Part shown: positions 20,047 through 31,261 of the stretch, in pieces
Position numbering within the stretch: the stretch's first letter is position 1
How the letters are laid out: the number at the start of each line of letters is the position of its first letter
From: Hirundichthys speculiger
Lineage: Eukaryota; Chordata; Actinopteri; Beloniformes; Exocoetidae
Assembly: GCA_018398805.1 (NCBI GenBank)
Contig: JAGFBZ010000817.1
Span: 310,001-374,000 of the forward strand
Length of the DNA stretch: 64,000 nt
Direction of reading: 5' to 3'
The notes under the pieces: generated by a model
Told to the model about the DNA's origin: nothing
Seen by the model: the letters and a program-made list of their open reading frames with translations, nothing else
Database searches by the model: none
Program-made: the position numbers and the translations under genes

Positions 20047-20710
20047 ATTATTATTCTGACAATGCCAGAAAGTGTTTTGATGGTAATGTCACATTTCTTG
20101 GTTGGAATTTTAAAGGTGAACATTGATTTATTTACTTAAAAAAAATCACAATCTTTATATCTGAAACATGAGATCATTTCATACAATAGGATTTTATGGG
20201 TTTTTGCTATTTCAATTTTTCTGTGTTTTGTGTGTGCAGTTTTCTTTTCTGGACATTGATAGTTTTTCTGTGTTTTTCATATTATCCATATTGATATCAG
20301 AATTATATTCTGTTGACCAAAATTAGAAACTTTATTGTGATAAAAGTTTTGGCCATAACATCCAGCCCTATTCCAAGGTTATTAAATCATAAAAGCTAAA
20401 AAAAAAAAAAAAAAAGCCACAAAAGTGAAATATATTTTTCTCATAGTCTCCTTACCCTCCCACTCTTCATAGGTGTATAACTTAAAACAATGTTGGGGCA
20501 ACAAGGAATTGTGGGATGGAATTATCTCCTATTGTTCATAAAGAATTTATCAATGTGGTCTGTACTAAAGGAGATGACAAATGAAGCATTGACTCTTCTG
20601 TCCTGATTATCTTCAAGAATTTGACCAGCTCTCATCAGGCTGTGACCTAGACGATTCCAGGTCATCTCGGTCAGTTAGGAACCTTTTTCAGGAATACTGA
20701 CCCAGCGGCT

Positions 20711-20835
20711 CATGTACAGCCTTTTTAATTGGTATTGTTTCCGATTAACAAAGAATAAAATTTACCCAGTCTTGAGGTAAATATGATATTATACAAATGC
20801 TACTTCCCTCTACTTCCCTCTACAAATGCAACTAA
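20711..20835. repeat. direct repeat, copy 1
   Basis: The block from ATGTACAGCCTTTTTAATTG through ACCCAGTCTTGAGGTAA is repeated at 21363-21475 with a few substitutions. Both copies end with CCCTCTACAAATGCAAC. In this copy a short ACTTCCCTCT unit is doubled. Confidence 0.85.
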
Positions 20836-21169
20836 CCCTTGAAAATAATGGCTTTTTTTTTTCTTTCTTTTTTTTGTGGATAAATGTGCTTTCAGCAGGC
20901 CGATAGTTGAACTCGGTGTTGAAATTGTGAGCGTTGGTGATAAATGTGTGGATCTAGTCCGGTAGAGAATCAAACAATGAACAACTTCTGCCATGTACTT
21001 TAACGATGATCTATTATACAACTTCTTACACATCTGTCACACATCTTTGTTACACGCAGAATACAGATCTGTTTCTCGTTGCGCCAGTTTGAAGAGGTCA
21101 ACACCATTTCTAGCGCAGATCATTTTTCTTGAAGCACACATAACACATGTTGCAATGTACAGCCTTTTT

Positions 21170-21363
21170 TTTTCCTTCAATTTTTTATTTTTTATTTTTC
21201 CGGTTCTAGTGGCTTTTATTCACAGTGAGAGAGAGAGACAGGAAATCAGGGCAGAGAGAGGATGGGAAGACGTAGAGTACAGGGTCACAGGCCAGGAATT
21301 GATCCTGCAACCAGCCTCTGTCCATGGATTGCCTGCCTAAACCACTGCCCTACCCCACGGCCC
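21170..21363 (-). mobile_element. tRNA-derived SINE
   Basis: On the minus strand it starts with a tRNA-like head carrying GGGGTAGGGCAGTGGTTT (A-box-like) and GCAGGATCAATTCCTGG (B-box-like). A body with TCTCTCTCTGCCC and CACTGTGAATAAAAGCCACT follows, then an A/T-rich tail. A 15-bp target duplication, ATGTACAGCCTTTTT, flanks it (21155-21169 and 21364-21378). It shares head and body with the SINE at 31262-31442. Confidence 0.75.
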
Positions 21364-21475
21364 ATGTACAGCCTTTTTAATTGGTATTGTTTCCAATTAA
21401 CAAAGAATGAAACTTACCCAGTCTTGAGGTAACTATGATAAGAAAGGGGCTCCCTCTACAAATGCAACCTACAGT
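21363..21475. repeat. direct repeat, copy 2
   Basis: Second copy of the block at 20711-20835, starting exactly at the SINE's right-hand target duplication. The two copies show about five substitutions over the first ~80 bp. Confidence 0.85.
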
Positions 21476-21799
21476 GTGTTACCCATTAATGAAAGCAGAA
21501 CAAGATCTGCTGTAGATCTCAAAACCTCTCTGACACAGCTGGTGTAGATTCTCAGTCATTCAGTAAAGCTTTTGAGTAGTAATCCTCAAAAGATTAAATA
21601 AAAGGGAATTTGACTTTTTCTTGAAAATCTTTTACCTTCTTCTAGATTCACCAGTTTAAATTGACTACTGGAAATATCCATGTTTTCAAGATGTTGAAGC
21701 TTGTATGCAGTCACTGATCTTCCTGTCCATCCTGTGGTATCTTGTCCACTTGAAATTTTTGCCTGTGATGATTTGGTTGGTTTGCTTGTTTTGGATATT

Positions 21800-22380
21800 G
21801 TGTTCCTTAGGAAAAGAACACCAACACATCAAGAAAGCACTTTAAACCTGGGAATATTCAACCTGTGCCATTGACAAGTCAGCCAAGAAATTGGAAAACT
21901 ATACTAGAAAAGAGAGAGGAAAAGAAAAAGACACACAAACATGTACCATGTTGTCACTCCATATGTGGAAGTCTTATCTGAGAAACTTAGAAGGCTCTTT
22001 CAGACGTGTCATCCCGGTGCACTTCAAACCGACTAACACCCTCAGACAAACCCTTATACAAAACATCCAAACAGAAACTGAGTGGCACTGTATGTGTATC
22101 TCAGTGCAGCAAGGATTGCTTCGACTTTTCTATCAGAGAAACTAAGCAACTACTCCACAAGTACATGACACAACACAGGAGAGCCATCCCTTCAGGTCAA
22201 GACTCGCCAGTCTTACCTGCATCTCTCTTTTGAGGACAATAATGTGCAAATTTTGGAAAGAGGGTTTGAGACAGGAGTGAAAGAAGTAATCCATTTCAAA
22301 CAGAAAAAGTTTGCAAACAGACAATGCCTCAGATTTTACTTATCTAACACTTAAAGTACAGCACTGAATCTCGTACTTAG
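21800..22380 (+). mobile_element. Penelope-like element relic, GIY-YIG domain end
   Basis: Plus-strand frames give IPVHFKPTNTLRQTL, SQCSKDCFDFSIRETKQLLH, MTQHRRAIPSGQDSPV and FETGVKEVIHFKQKK. These match the C-terminal GIY-YIG endonuclease region of Penelope-like retroelements, whose usual form has LYIGETKQ and ERGVKEAIYVK. The frame shifts at least once, stops are present and the catalytic YIG is FSI here, so it is dead. A related tail continues to about 22610 (GAACTGACAAAGC, GGTGAAATGGT). No reverse-transcriptase part is seen. Confidence 0.65.
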
Positions 22381-22619
22381 GGTATTTTACAACCATTTGC
22401 ACATTATTTCATATGACCAAAACATCTCACATGGCGACTTGTTAAACTACTTGATGGACAAAGAAAGTTTATGACCCAGAAGAGAGATGGGAAGGTCAGT
22501 AATGTTCAAATGAATTCAACTATTCAACAGGCTTCTATAAAAGCCTGCAACGCCCCATCAGGCAATTTGAACTGACAAAGCTTTCTTTATGGAAGGTGAA
22601 ATGGTAGCCTTTAAGCCTT

Positions 22620-24730
22620 TGAAGATTTGTCTGATAGTGACTGTGGAATATTTACATATTTGCCACTTGTCTACTTTTTCAAATAGTGGTTAATGAGTTT
22701 TTGATTTGTTTTCCCCTCCCATTCCGCTTTGCTGCAAGGAAATATAATTTGTAGGGCGTGAGTGGTAGTAATAATCAAAGCTGTACCACCAGGTTATTTA
22801 TCACTTCCTCTTGTGGTCATTTAGGTAATAAACACTGAAAAGAGCTTTGAGTTTATTAATGTTAGGCAATGTGTATGAGATGTTTTTATGAGGCCTCTGT
22901 TTTTTTTTTTAATTGTTCTGGGGAATTTGTATGGTGCTGTTGAGTATAAGTGCTTCATGCAGTTTTCTTTTGAACTGGAATTTACAACAAGTTAATCAAT
23001 AAACCATTCTGAAGTATTTTTTAACTAAATGAATACGCTGTTTAGAGTGCTATTGAAGTAGTTGGGCTTCCTTATCATGCCCTTTTTAGCTGGCCTTATC
23101 AATACAGTCCTCTGGTGTGTATGGTGTTAAACATCTAGACTGCAAATTCTTCAGGTTTGACTTTCATATTCCTAAAAGTGACTGATTAGAAAATATGGAC
23201 ATAACCACTGGCCTTTAGACATGAGACCAGTGAAGCAACACGTCACTGGCAATGCTATGAACAGCCACTAGATTCTGGCTGCATTAGACTACCACCCACC
23301 TGCATGTGACTTTTCTCTCCTGCTCATAGTAAACACAGCTGCAAGGCCAGCTTGGCCAACAGGACAGAGGACTATCACTTTATTATGACAAGCAGCCACC
23401 AGATCCTGCGTAATATTTTATTGTGCAGACCAACACCCAAAGTAGTTGATAATTCATTGCAAAAATTGTCCTTTTCATGATGGTAGGTTTGTCTATGGTG
23501 TTCATATATACCGAAGCCTATGTTCCTCCCAATTCCTTTGTTGGTGTTTGTTTAATTGAGAGAAAGAGAGAGAAAAAAGCATTACATGGGTTAAAAATAC
23601 AGACTGTGCAGAGTAAGAAATGCTTTATGAATGTGTGTGACGTTCTAAATTTTGGCTTAGAGTATTAAATGCTTTGTGTGGTCAACAAGAATAGAAAAAG
23701 GCTTTTTTAATGAACTCTATTTGACTAAACTGTAAAATATTTGCAGTTTGTCTGCATTGTGATAATGACCTGCCATTTCATCCATTTGTACCTTTTTTTC
23801 CTGCTTTTTGGGGAGATGTATCACATTCTCAAAATGTATTAATTTCATTCATTTTACACCCTCTTCCTGAGCTTTTGGCTCTCTCAGCTGAGCTGAAATG
23901 CCAGGATGCTTACCTCATCCCCCACCCCCACCACCTTTTGAGTGCTGTGAGGGAGGAATAAGAGGAAGTCTGAGAGAAGGGGGACAACTGGAGACTGTAC
24001 TGGCTTTGTTGGCACTGGAAAATTTTCCCATTGCTTTGCCTCTTTTGATACATTCAACAATGCCTACCCTGTTTGTGCTGTTGTTATTTGCATTGTTTTT
24101 AAACACAATGCATGGGCAATTTTTGACTGTTATTCACAGGATTTGCTTTTCTCTCATTTTTTATTCTTTACTTTTTTACATATGATGTATATTATGTTTT
24201 AACTTTTATGCAGCCTAAGAGAACCATTTGATCATACTGATTTTAAACTTTTCTCTGAAGACATGCATTTGTCATTTTTACGCCACCATGTCATATGTTG
24301 AGTTTTAAGCCTGCTCAACACTGGTGAAAAAGGAGGCCCTGTGTTTGATTTTAATCTGACATCAGTCAAAAGTGGCTCATCCTGCCTGCCAGGAGCTTGT
24401 TCTGTGTCTGCTCATGATGCAGTAGAAGCCTCGCCGATGGATTGACTGTTCCCAGTTCCATTGAAGCCCAGGAATGTGCATGGAGGCAACATTAGACAGG
24501 AGATGAGCAGGGCAGGAATGCAGCAGGAGTGATACTAACTGGGTGACTGTGTTAGCCACTTTCACACAGCAATCGCACGTAAAAAGAAAAAAGTGAAGTT
24601 CCCCTCTTTATTCTGCCTTCACTCTCCAGCTGTGCATTCACAGTGATCCCAGGAAGTTGTAGTTTTCAGTCTCCAATGTGTACCTCACAAAGCACTATGG
24701 CGTTCTGCAATCTAAAGACAGTCTCTTTCT
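22620..24730. other. intergenic or intronic DNA, nothing recognised
   Basis: AT-rich sequence with no convincing exon. The open frames at 23477-23668 and 23898-24185 are low-complexity or have no recognisable domain. Confidence 0.5.
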
Positions 24731-24741
24731 TCTACTTTGCG

Positions 24742-24872
24742 AGACTAACTGTACCGATTCCGACCCGAACCCGGAGTCACGTCTTTTGAATGGACCCGAG
24801 ACCCGATTCGGGTCGGGTCGGAACCTCGGGTTTTCGTTTTTTCGTGTTGTCGGGTTGTTCCGAAGACCTCTA
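24742..24872. mobile_element. right-end fragment of the 10351-10987 hAT family
   Basis: ACTGTACCGATTCCGACC, GGAGTCACGTCTTTTGAATG, GGGTCGGGTC and the terminus GAAGACCTCTA match the right end of the element in the pabpc1 intron. The left end is absent, so this is a truncated copy. Confidence 0.75.
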
Positions 24873-25261
24873 CACTGAAGCTGAGCTGGATCACTGTGGC
24901 TTGGAAAAGGTAGATCCCCAGCTCACCTTTCCACAGATCACACAGCACTCATTTCACCCCCATTATGGTGCTATTACTGCTCCCTCCCAAGGTGGTACAG
25001 CTGTGGAACAAAATGTTATGCAGTTGCAACTGTACCATCTGTACCCTTTTACACTGTGCAGCAGGAAAAAGGGTGCTACAAAAGCGGAATTAACTGTCTG
25101 TGTGAATGTGGCAGCAGCATATTTTGTTATTCATGTTTGTTTAAGTGGTCACCTCATTCCAAGAACTCTCTTAGCTGTCTGTTTGTGGGTATTTTCTTGC
25201 AATGTTTTCTGTAAACACTGATTATTGGTCAAGTAGTTGAATATTCACTTGAGTCCAGGTA

Positions 25262-25480
25262 CAGTGGAGGAAATAAGTATTTGATCCCCTGCTGATTTTG
25301 GGCAGTTGTCATACTAAGAAATAAATTAACAGTTTCAGACTTCTATGGCAGCTTTATTTTAACAGTTAGAGAAAGAATATTGAAAAAAAAAAAGAGAAAA
25401 TTACAATAAATAAAAAATAAAAATTAATTTGCAAGTTATTGAGGGAAATAAGTATTTGATCCCCGACCAACCTTGACCAT
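25262..25480. mobile_element. single terminus of a Tc1-like transposon
   Basis: Starts ACAGTGGAGGAAATAAGTA and repeats the GAAATAAGTATTTGATCCCC block at about 25444. The doubled motif looks like the outer and inner direct repeats of a Tc1-family IR/DR terminus. The other end and the transposase are missing. Confidence 0.65.
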
Positions 25481-25484
25481 GTGC

Positions 25485-26290
25485 AGATGGAAAGTCTAAA
25501 GATAAGAGCAATCTGCAATACCAATTATTTCCAGTAAAGTGTTTTCTGTCTTATTTCCACTAATATGTGCATTTCCAGTGAGTATGGATGACCATATAAT
25601 ACACATTTTGATCTTTTTTGACACAAATTTAAAATGCTACTTTGAGCATGAATTTGTTTAATTTTAAAACAAATCCTGGCTAATTTGTATTTGAATGTAG
25701 GCTATGGGGCCAAATGTCGTGTAGTTGCACAAAAAGATGCCAAGTTGCATGGTGGTGTTCTTTGCACTACATGTTGATGCTTTTGGGGCATTTTTCCTCA
25801 CCTACTATAAATTCTGCTCACTTTTATTCTCTTCTCCTTTATCGTTTGTCTTTCTCCTGTTTTTTTTTTTTTTTAAAACGCCCCTTTTTCTGTTCCTTCT
25901 GCACTCACTCTGGGTCTCTTACATGTCTTACACACTGGAAGGAAGATTTGAAAAATGTTTATTTTTAATAAATGTCCTCAAATTGTTACACTGAATTAGA
26001 AAAGCTTTTACTGCTGACCAAAGGAGCTGACATAGGTGTTTCATTTTGTGAGTGAGACCCAAGCCTGGGCCGTCACTTTAGGCAGCTGGCTCAGTTACCT
26101 GCATTCTCAGCCTTCTCTTCACAAAACACACATGCACACTCAAGAATCTGCTCACTCGTGATAAGCCCAGACAGTCATTTTTTTTTTTTAGCTGATTTAA
26201 TGACGCAGTGATAGGTTCGTTATATCAAGGCTGAATGAACAGGATTAGCCTGGCAGTTTACTACACACTGTACACTTATAATAAAAATGA
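25485..26290. other. DNA with no recognised feature
   Basis: AT-rich; T runs near 25860-25874 and 26179-26189. No exon or element terminus is convincing. Confidence 0.45.
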
Positions 26291-26294
26291 ATTT

Positions 26295-26400
26295 AACAAT
26301 GGTAAAATGAATTGTATTTATATAGTGCTTTTCTAGACTTCTTGACCACACTCAAAATGCTTTTAACTATAAGCTACTGTCACACATTCATACAGTATTC
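26295..26400. repeat. common teleost dispersed repeat (short)
   Basis: The block TTGTATTTATATAGTGCTTT followed by CACTCAAAATGCTTT and CACACATTCATACAGT resembles a very abundant fish retroposon segment. The class is not certain. Confidence 0.4.
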
Positions 26401-26457
26401 TCTTAGTCTCCAGAGATCTGTGCAGATTTCCTTTTCTGATGAGGAAGATGAGTGTGT

Positions 26458-26468
26458 ATATATGTGTG

Positions 26469-26508
<40 letters not shown>
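26458..26508. repeat. (TG)n microsatellite
   Basis: About 20 TG dinucleotides in a row, preceded by an imperfect TATATGTGTGATG lead-in. Confidence 0.95.
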
Positions 26509-26510
<2 letters not shown>

Positions 26511-26985
26511 ATGCAACGGTACTCGGTAAAAGACGGTACGGTTTGGTATGACCGACACGGGACGCTTTTATGTCCCGCGGTATTTATGTTCCAATAACTT
26601 TGCATTGGACTTGCACGTGAGCGTGAGTGCCTTTTAGGCAACAGGCCGCCACTGCATGTCAACATCCACTCGCCTCCGCTCACTCACAGTGACCAGCCGA
26701 TCACACTTTGGCCGGTTGGCTGCAGGTTATAGACGCAGGAAATAGGAAAAAAAAAAAAAAAACAAGCAGGCGTGGCCAGCGGTAGCGGAGAAGTTGGGAG
26801 AAAACTTATTTAAATCGCCAGGGTGGCAGCATTTTGGTTTTGCTGTTGAATACACTGGCGAGGGAATGACAGTCACCAGTTGTGCGTCTTGGCACAGAAC
26901 GAATCATTCGCAGAACAAATCATTGGATGCGCATTTAAAGATCACGAACAATTAATGTTCATGTCCCTCCTCGACCACCAACAGT
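26508..26985. mobile_element. probable hAT element, left end
   Basis: Starts AGGATGCAACGGTACTCGG immediately after the TG repeat and continues with GGTACGGTTTGGTATG. This resembles fish hAT elements that begin AGGGATGCAACGGTA. No matching right terminus was found; later insertions may have removed it. Confidence 0.4.
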
Positions 26986-26989
26986 TTCA

Positions 26990-27300
26990 GACATCCATCC
27001 ATCCATTTTCTATACATCCACGGAGATCTGCTGGAGCCTATCCCAGCCGTCTATGGGTGAAAGGCAGGGGTACACCCTGGACAGTGTACAATTAACAATT
27101 AACCTATCATGCATGTTTTTGGACTGTGGGAGGAATTCCGAGGAACCGGAGGAAACCCACGCAAGCACGGGGAGAACATGCAAACTCCACACAGAAAGGC
27201 CGTGAGGTTCAATCCAGGGCCCCCCCTGCCGAGGTTCAAACCAGGAAACCTTCTAGCTGTGAGGCAACAGTGCTAACCACTAAGCCACCGTGCTGCCCCT
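26990..27300 (-). repeat. teleost retroposon tail ending in CATC repeats
   Basis: Begins CATCCATCCATCCATTTTC, then ATCTGCTGGAGCCTATCCCA, CATGCATGTTTTTGGACTGT, AACCCACGCAAGCACGGGGA, and ends TAACCACTAAGCCACCGTGC. This is one of the commonest teleost interspersed repeats, often filed as an L2-type LINE 3' end. I am sure of the family resemblance but not of the class. Confidence 0.8.
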
Positions 27301-27509
27301 GCCCCTGTTTCCTCCACAGCAGACATCTGAATGAGATCATGCCACAGCTGTACAGACATCATCTGCCCTTAAGAGAATAATAACGTATGAAAGGAATACA
27401 GTGATGCATAATCGAGAGGTAGAGCCAGTTGTGCAGTCCACATGTGACTGGGTGGACGCGCAATGACGGGATTTGGACGCGCTCTTTTACGCGCCGACAT
27501 GCCAGTTGC

Positions 27510-27650
27510 GCTTTCCACAAACTCGGTATCTTGCGGTACTGGTGTCTCGCAGAGTTTGGGTATTGGGTAATGGGTGGTCTGACCACCCATTACCCAATAC
27601 CCAAAATCTGCAAGATACCAGGTACCGCAAGATACCGAATTTGTGGAAAG
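27510..27650. repeat. near-perfect 70-bp inverted repeat with 1-nt centre
   Basis: Arms at 27510-27579 and 27581-27650. The inner 25 bp of each arm (27555-27579, 27581-27605) are perfectly complementary around a single T at 27580. The outer arms differ at only a handful of positions. Related GGGTATTGGGTA units recur at 27782-27802. It is probably the core of a fold-back element. Confidence 0.9.
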
Positions 27651-28080
27651 CGCAAGAGACACGCCCATTACCGCGCCCACAATGTGCTTAAGGGAGTCGG
27701 CATAATGGGTGGCAGGTTTTGGGAGGTGGAAGATTGCGTTTGCGGTTGGCAGAGGCTCCTAAATCTGAAATTTGCAGATAATGGGTATTGGGTATTGGGT
27801 AGCAGGAGGTGCAAGATAGGGCCCATAATCTCTCCATCGTGTCCTGATCTGCCCCGTGGTCTTCAAACGAGGATCACTCAATGAGGGAAAAGCATAAACG
27901 TAAAAAGGCGAGAGTTACTCACTGAGCAAAACACAAAGAGGCTGACACTTATTTATTTAAACGGTGATGCTATAATAGCTGGAACACCTAAAGAAATAAA
28001 AACACACGAGACACACTCATACACACAACCAGTGTTCAGTGTTTGGATTTCATAGTAAGCTATAGTAAATATAGTTTTTT

Positions 28081-28160
28081 CTGTTATCAGACACACAGTT
28101 TGTCATGACATACCTGAAAAATGTCAGGTACATCATGACAAACTGTGTGTCTGATAACAG
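28081..28160. repeat. 37-bp-arm hairpin with 6-nt loop
   Basis: CTGTTATCAGACACACAGTT opens the left arm (28081-28117) and its complement closes the right arm (28124-28160). The loop is AAAATG and only two adjacent positions mismatch. It resembles a small fold-back element; nothing shows that it is transcribed. Confidence 0.9.
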
Positions 28161-28700
28161 AAGAAATTAAACTATTAGTTCACTGCTGTTGCAAATTCTT
28201 TCTTTTTTGCACTTTAAATGGATTTTACCTATTTGAGTTTTTTCTTTTCTTAGTTATTTATTACATAGAACTTTTGAATTTTTTTAGTTTGTCAAAAAAT
28301 GAATGTTTTGTTGGACACAATGTGTTTAAAAGTATAAAAACATTTAAGTTTACAGTTATAATTGCATAAATTACTTTATATAGTGTCTTGGGGTTAAATT
28401 TGCATTAAATGCTTAAAGCGTAATTCTCAAAAATGTAAAAAATGAAAAGCACCGAAAATGAAAAAAATTTAAACAGAATTTAAGAAAAACTAAAACGGAT
28501 TTCATAGGGCCCTAGTAAAGAAAAGTCACGTGAAATGAGATGAATAACTGTAAGAGTGAAAATCAATTGTAAATACAAGCAATGTTAAATGAACAAAAAA
28601 TATGCAAATCTCTTCAACTAAATACTCTTCATATATACCCCTTTTGTATTTTTATTTAGGCTATAACGAATCTTCACATTATGTCAATGTGGCTTTATGC

Positions 28701-28878
28701 ACAGCTGCACTACTTCCTGAACTTTAGCCAGCTGCTTTGTTTGTTGACAAACTGATTATTCCAGGTGTGTCTGACCTCACAGCAATGGTCAGACACACCT
28801 GGATTGATCAGTTTGTCCAATAATGGCACACAGGAAACAAAAGAGCTGGCTGAAGTTCAGGAAGGAGTGTAGCTGTGG
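28701..28878. mobile_element. fold-back MITE
   Basis: The arms (28701-28776 and 28787-28878) pair around a ~10-nt loop. Matching blocks include ACAAACTGATTATTCCAGGT with ACCTGGATTGATCAGTTTGT, and CTTCCTGAACTTTAGCCAGC with GCTGGCTGAAGTTCAGGAAG. A shorter copy of the same hairpin is at 51129-51212. Confidence 0.8.
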
Positions 28879-29024
28879 TTTTAGCTTTTTTTGTACACCA
28901 AAAATGTAAGAGATACTGGAGCTTGGTTGGGCTGGTGGGACTTCTCGCAGCGGACGCCAGAAAATTTCTCTTGTTTTCAAATCCAAAACTTGACAGGTAT
29001 GGCCTAGAGATTTGCATTGTAATT

Positions 29025-29060
29025 GGCGCTGTACAAATAAAGTTGAATTGAATGATTAAT
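29025..29060. repeat. short retroposon tail
   Basis: GGCGCTGTACAAATAAAGTT followed by GAATTGAATGA is a widespread teleost retroposon 3' end. The upstream body is not recognised. Confidence 0.45.
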
Positions 29061-29757
29061 TAAAATCAGTTTCACCATGCACAAAGGTACATTAGACATT
29101 GACCTGCAGTATTAGTGATTGATCTGCAGCACATCTACATTGTCATTGTTGCTCAAAGTCATATGAACATGACAATGTGTTGAACAAGGTGACATGTATG
29201 AAATATCAGCCACAGTGAGCACAAATACCATCTTAAAATGTCATTCAACAACAGTTAAAATATCAAGGAGAACAAGCAACTATCTGGACAGAGGTTGAGA
29301 GCTACAGTGAAAATGAGAAGTGTGTGCCAACTCATTAAAAGCATGGGATTGATTATTAGCACCTGTGTGACCACACCCACCACTCCAAACCATACCCACT
29401 ACAAACCACAGAAAATGTGCAAAAATGGTTCACAACCCAGGTTACATCTACCTCTTGATTGTTTCCTTTAAATCCCTTATGGTGATATGTGAAGCCAAAA
29501 GATCATAAAAATGTATGTAACTATCCAAATACTTCTGGACCTAATTATAAATGTTAAAGTAACGATCTAGTTGATGTGTGTGTGGCAGTGAGAGAAAGTG
29601 GTGTAAACGTGCCTTGAGTGGTCCCTGAACAAGAAAGGCACTATATTAGCACATTGTTGTTGTTGTATTTTTTTCTTCAACGAACAATACCCCATCTCAA
29701 CAGGCTGAGAAAGGAAAGAGAAAATCAAACTTCCACTCCAGGTTTTACTTAGTTCAC
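29061..29757. other. DNA with no recognised feature
   Basis: AT-rich, non-coding, no inverted or direct repeat ends noticed. Confidence 0.45.
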
Positions 29758-29759
29758 TT

Positions 29760-30953
29760 TGGGCCTGATTCTCCCGTCTGCATTTCAGCTGAAATTTACG
29801 TGCCCCTGCTTAAACGTTTTCCATTTAAGCTTATTCTCCCATCCCGACTTTCAGATATGGCCACCTGTCCAGAATGGATTTAACGAAAAGGTGATACATT
29901 CAAAAAAGGAGGCAGACCCAACTGTGATGTCATCTGTGGCGGATTGTTCCAAATCACGGAACAGTTTGCTGAACACCTGCCAATGCCATTGAAATCTGTG
30001 AAAAATATAAGCCATACCTCAAATTTGAATAGGCTGCCTTAACAGTGAGCATGATTTAATCCTGTAGCCTGTTGAGATTTAAAAAAAAGAAATGCGCAAG
30101 TTGACATAATAAATTTTTGCCAGTCCATCCTAGAATCACAAAAGTGTGCCTACTGTGCTACCTGAAACCAATTAGTAGTTTGACCAGTCACCAATTAGGA
30201 CACAAGGCCTAGATGTCCATAAAAGTGATTGAAATATTAGAAATGTTGTACCGTTGGCCAACGTATAAGTCGGATTCATTTATAAAACACCCATGTGGAT
30301 GTGAAAATAGCGGAGATAGTGAAGAATTAGCTAAAGAGGTAGCTAAGAGACAGCAGCAGGAGCAGTTCGAACGATTCGTGACTGAGACCTTGATCAGCGT
30401 GGACAACTCCCTGAGGTCAGTCAGTGACACTGGGTGAGTTGGTTGAGCTGTTCTCTCAAATACGGTGCACACCGCGCTCCCAGAACAAGTGGTGGATGTC
30501 GCATGCAATACTGGGGGGAAAAAAAAAATTAAAATAAAGATTCTGATGTATTTTGTCTTGTTCAATTCAATGGTGTAATGATATTCCAACAACAGTTTAC
30601 ATACCTAGAAATGATGATCAACATTCATTTGGTGCACTCTTGCTGCTCTCTCCGCAGGTTTTTGGCCTTGAAACACTGACTGATCATCCTTCTGATCAGG
30701 GTCATTGTCAGGGCTCATTTCCTGCTCCACAAGTAGACGCCTCTCTATAGGCCTATATGTGGCGTAAATTGTAACTCTGAGCTTCAAGTGGAATATAATC
30801 TTTAAGAGGTGACATCAACATTTTTAGGTTGCTCCACTTATCACGCGTATCTCAAGAGAAGACACGTAGAGGAGAGACTTAAGTCAACAGCAGGTTGAAA
30901 TGTGTGCAACAAGCCTTTGCGTAACTCTTAGGTGAGTGGGAGAATTGAGCCAT
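29760..30953. mobile_element. possible non-autonomous DNA transposon (Harbinger-like)
   Basis: GGGCCTGATTCTCCC at 29761-29775 and GGGAGAATTGAGCC at about 30938-30951 form a short imperfect terminal inverted repeat. The interior contains a short frame (30213-30437) with KEVAKRQQQEQFERFVTETL. A target duplication could not be defined, so both class and limits are tentative. Confidence 0.35.
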
Positions 30954-31261
30954 TTATGAATAGTTAATTTTGATCCAGTAAGTAAAAAAGAAAATCAGTG
31001 GTATTTCTGGGTTTTATTTGAGATTTCCACAACTAAATTAAAGAAAAATAACTCGGTGTAGCATTGTTGGTGCAGCAGTGACTAAAGGTATCAGACAGTC
31101 GGCTAGCAACAAGCTAGATTTATGGGATTTAAACATCCATATAGTGATGACAGTAGTGCTCTGGAGCAACAATTTGCTTCCATTCTGAGTAAATCCCCTA
31201 CTATTACAAGGGGAGTTATAGTGTTTGTCCAAAACGCATGGTGTAGCACATCACTATCTTT

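Larger units (their letters stand above)
18653..20370. mobile_element. outer hAT element of a three-layer nest
   Basis: Ends are TAGGACTGGACAATAA at 18653 and TAACATCCAGCCCTA ending at 20370. A perfect 8-bp target duplication, TTCCAAGG, lies at 18645-18652 and 20371-20378. Removing the inner insertion (18753-20046 plus one 8-bp duplication) leaves about 416 bp of non-coding sequence. Confidence 0.8.

Noticed and set aside
19047..20123. Several 60-80-codon frames on the minus strand
   Set aside because: They fall inside the inverted hAT copies and mirror each other; no protein homology.
26458..26508. Short-period repeat as a possible array
   Set aside because: Simple TG microsatellite. No spacer-repeat structure, and the window is eukaryotic, so no CRISPR is expected.
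30213..30437. 74-codon frame with a Gln/Glu-rich helix
   Set aside because: Helical and exon-like with a nearby GGTGAG donor, but no homologue is recognised and it sits within a probable DNA element. Not called as a gene.
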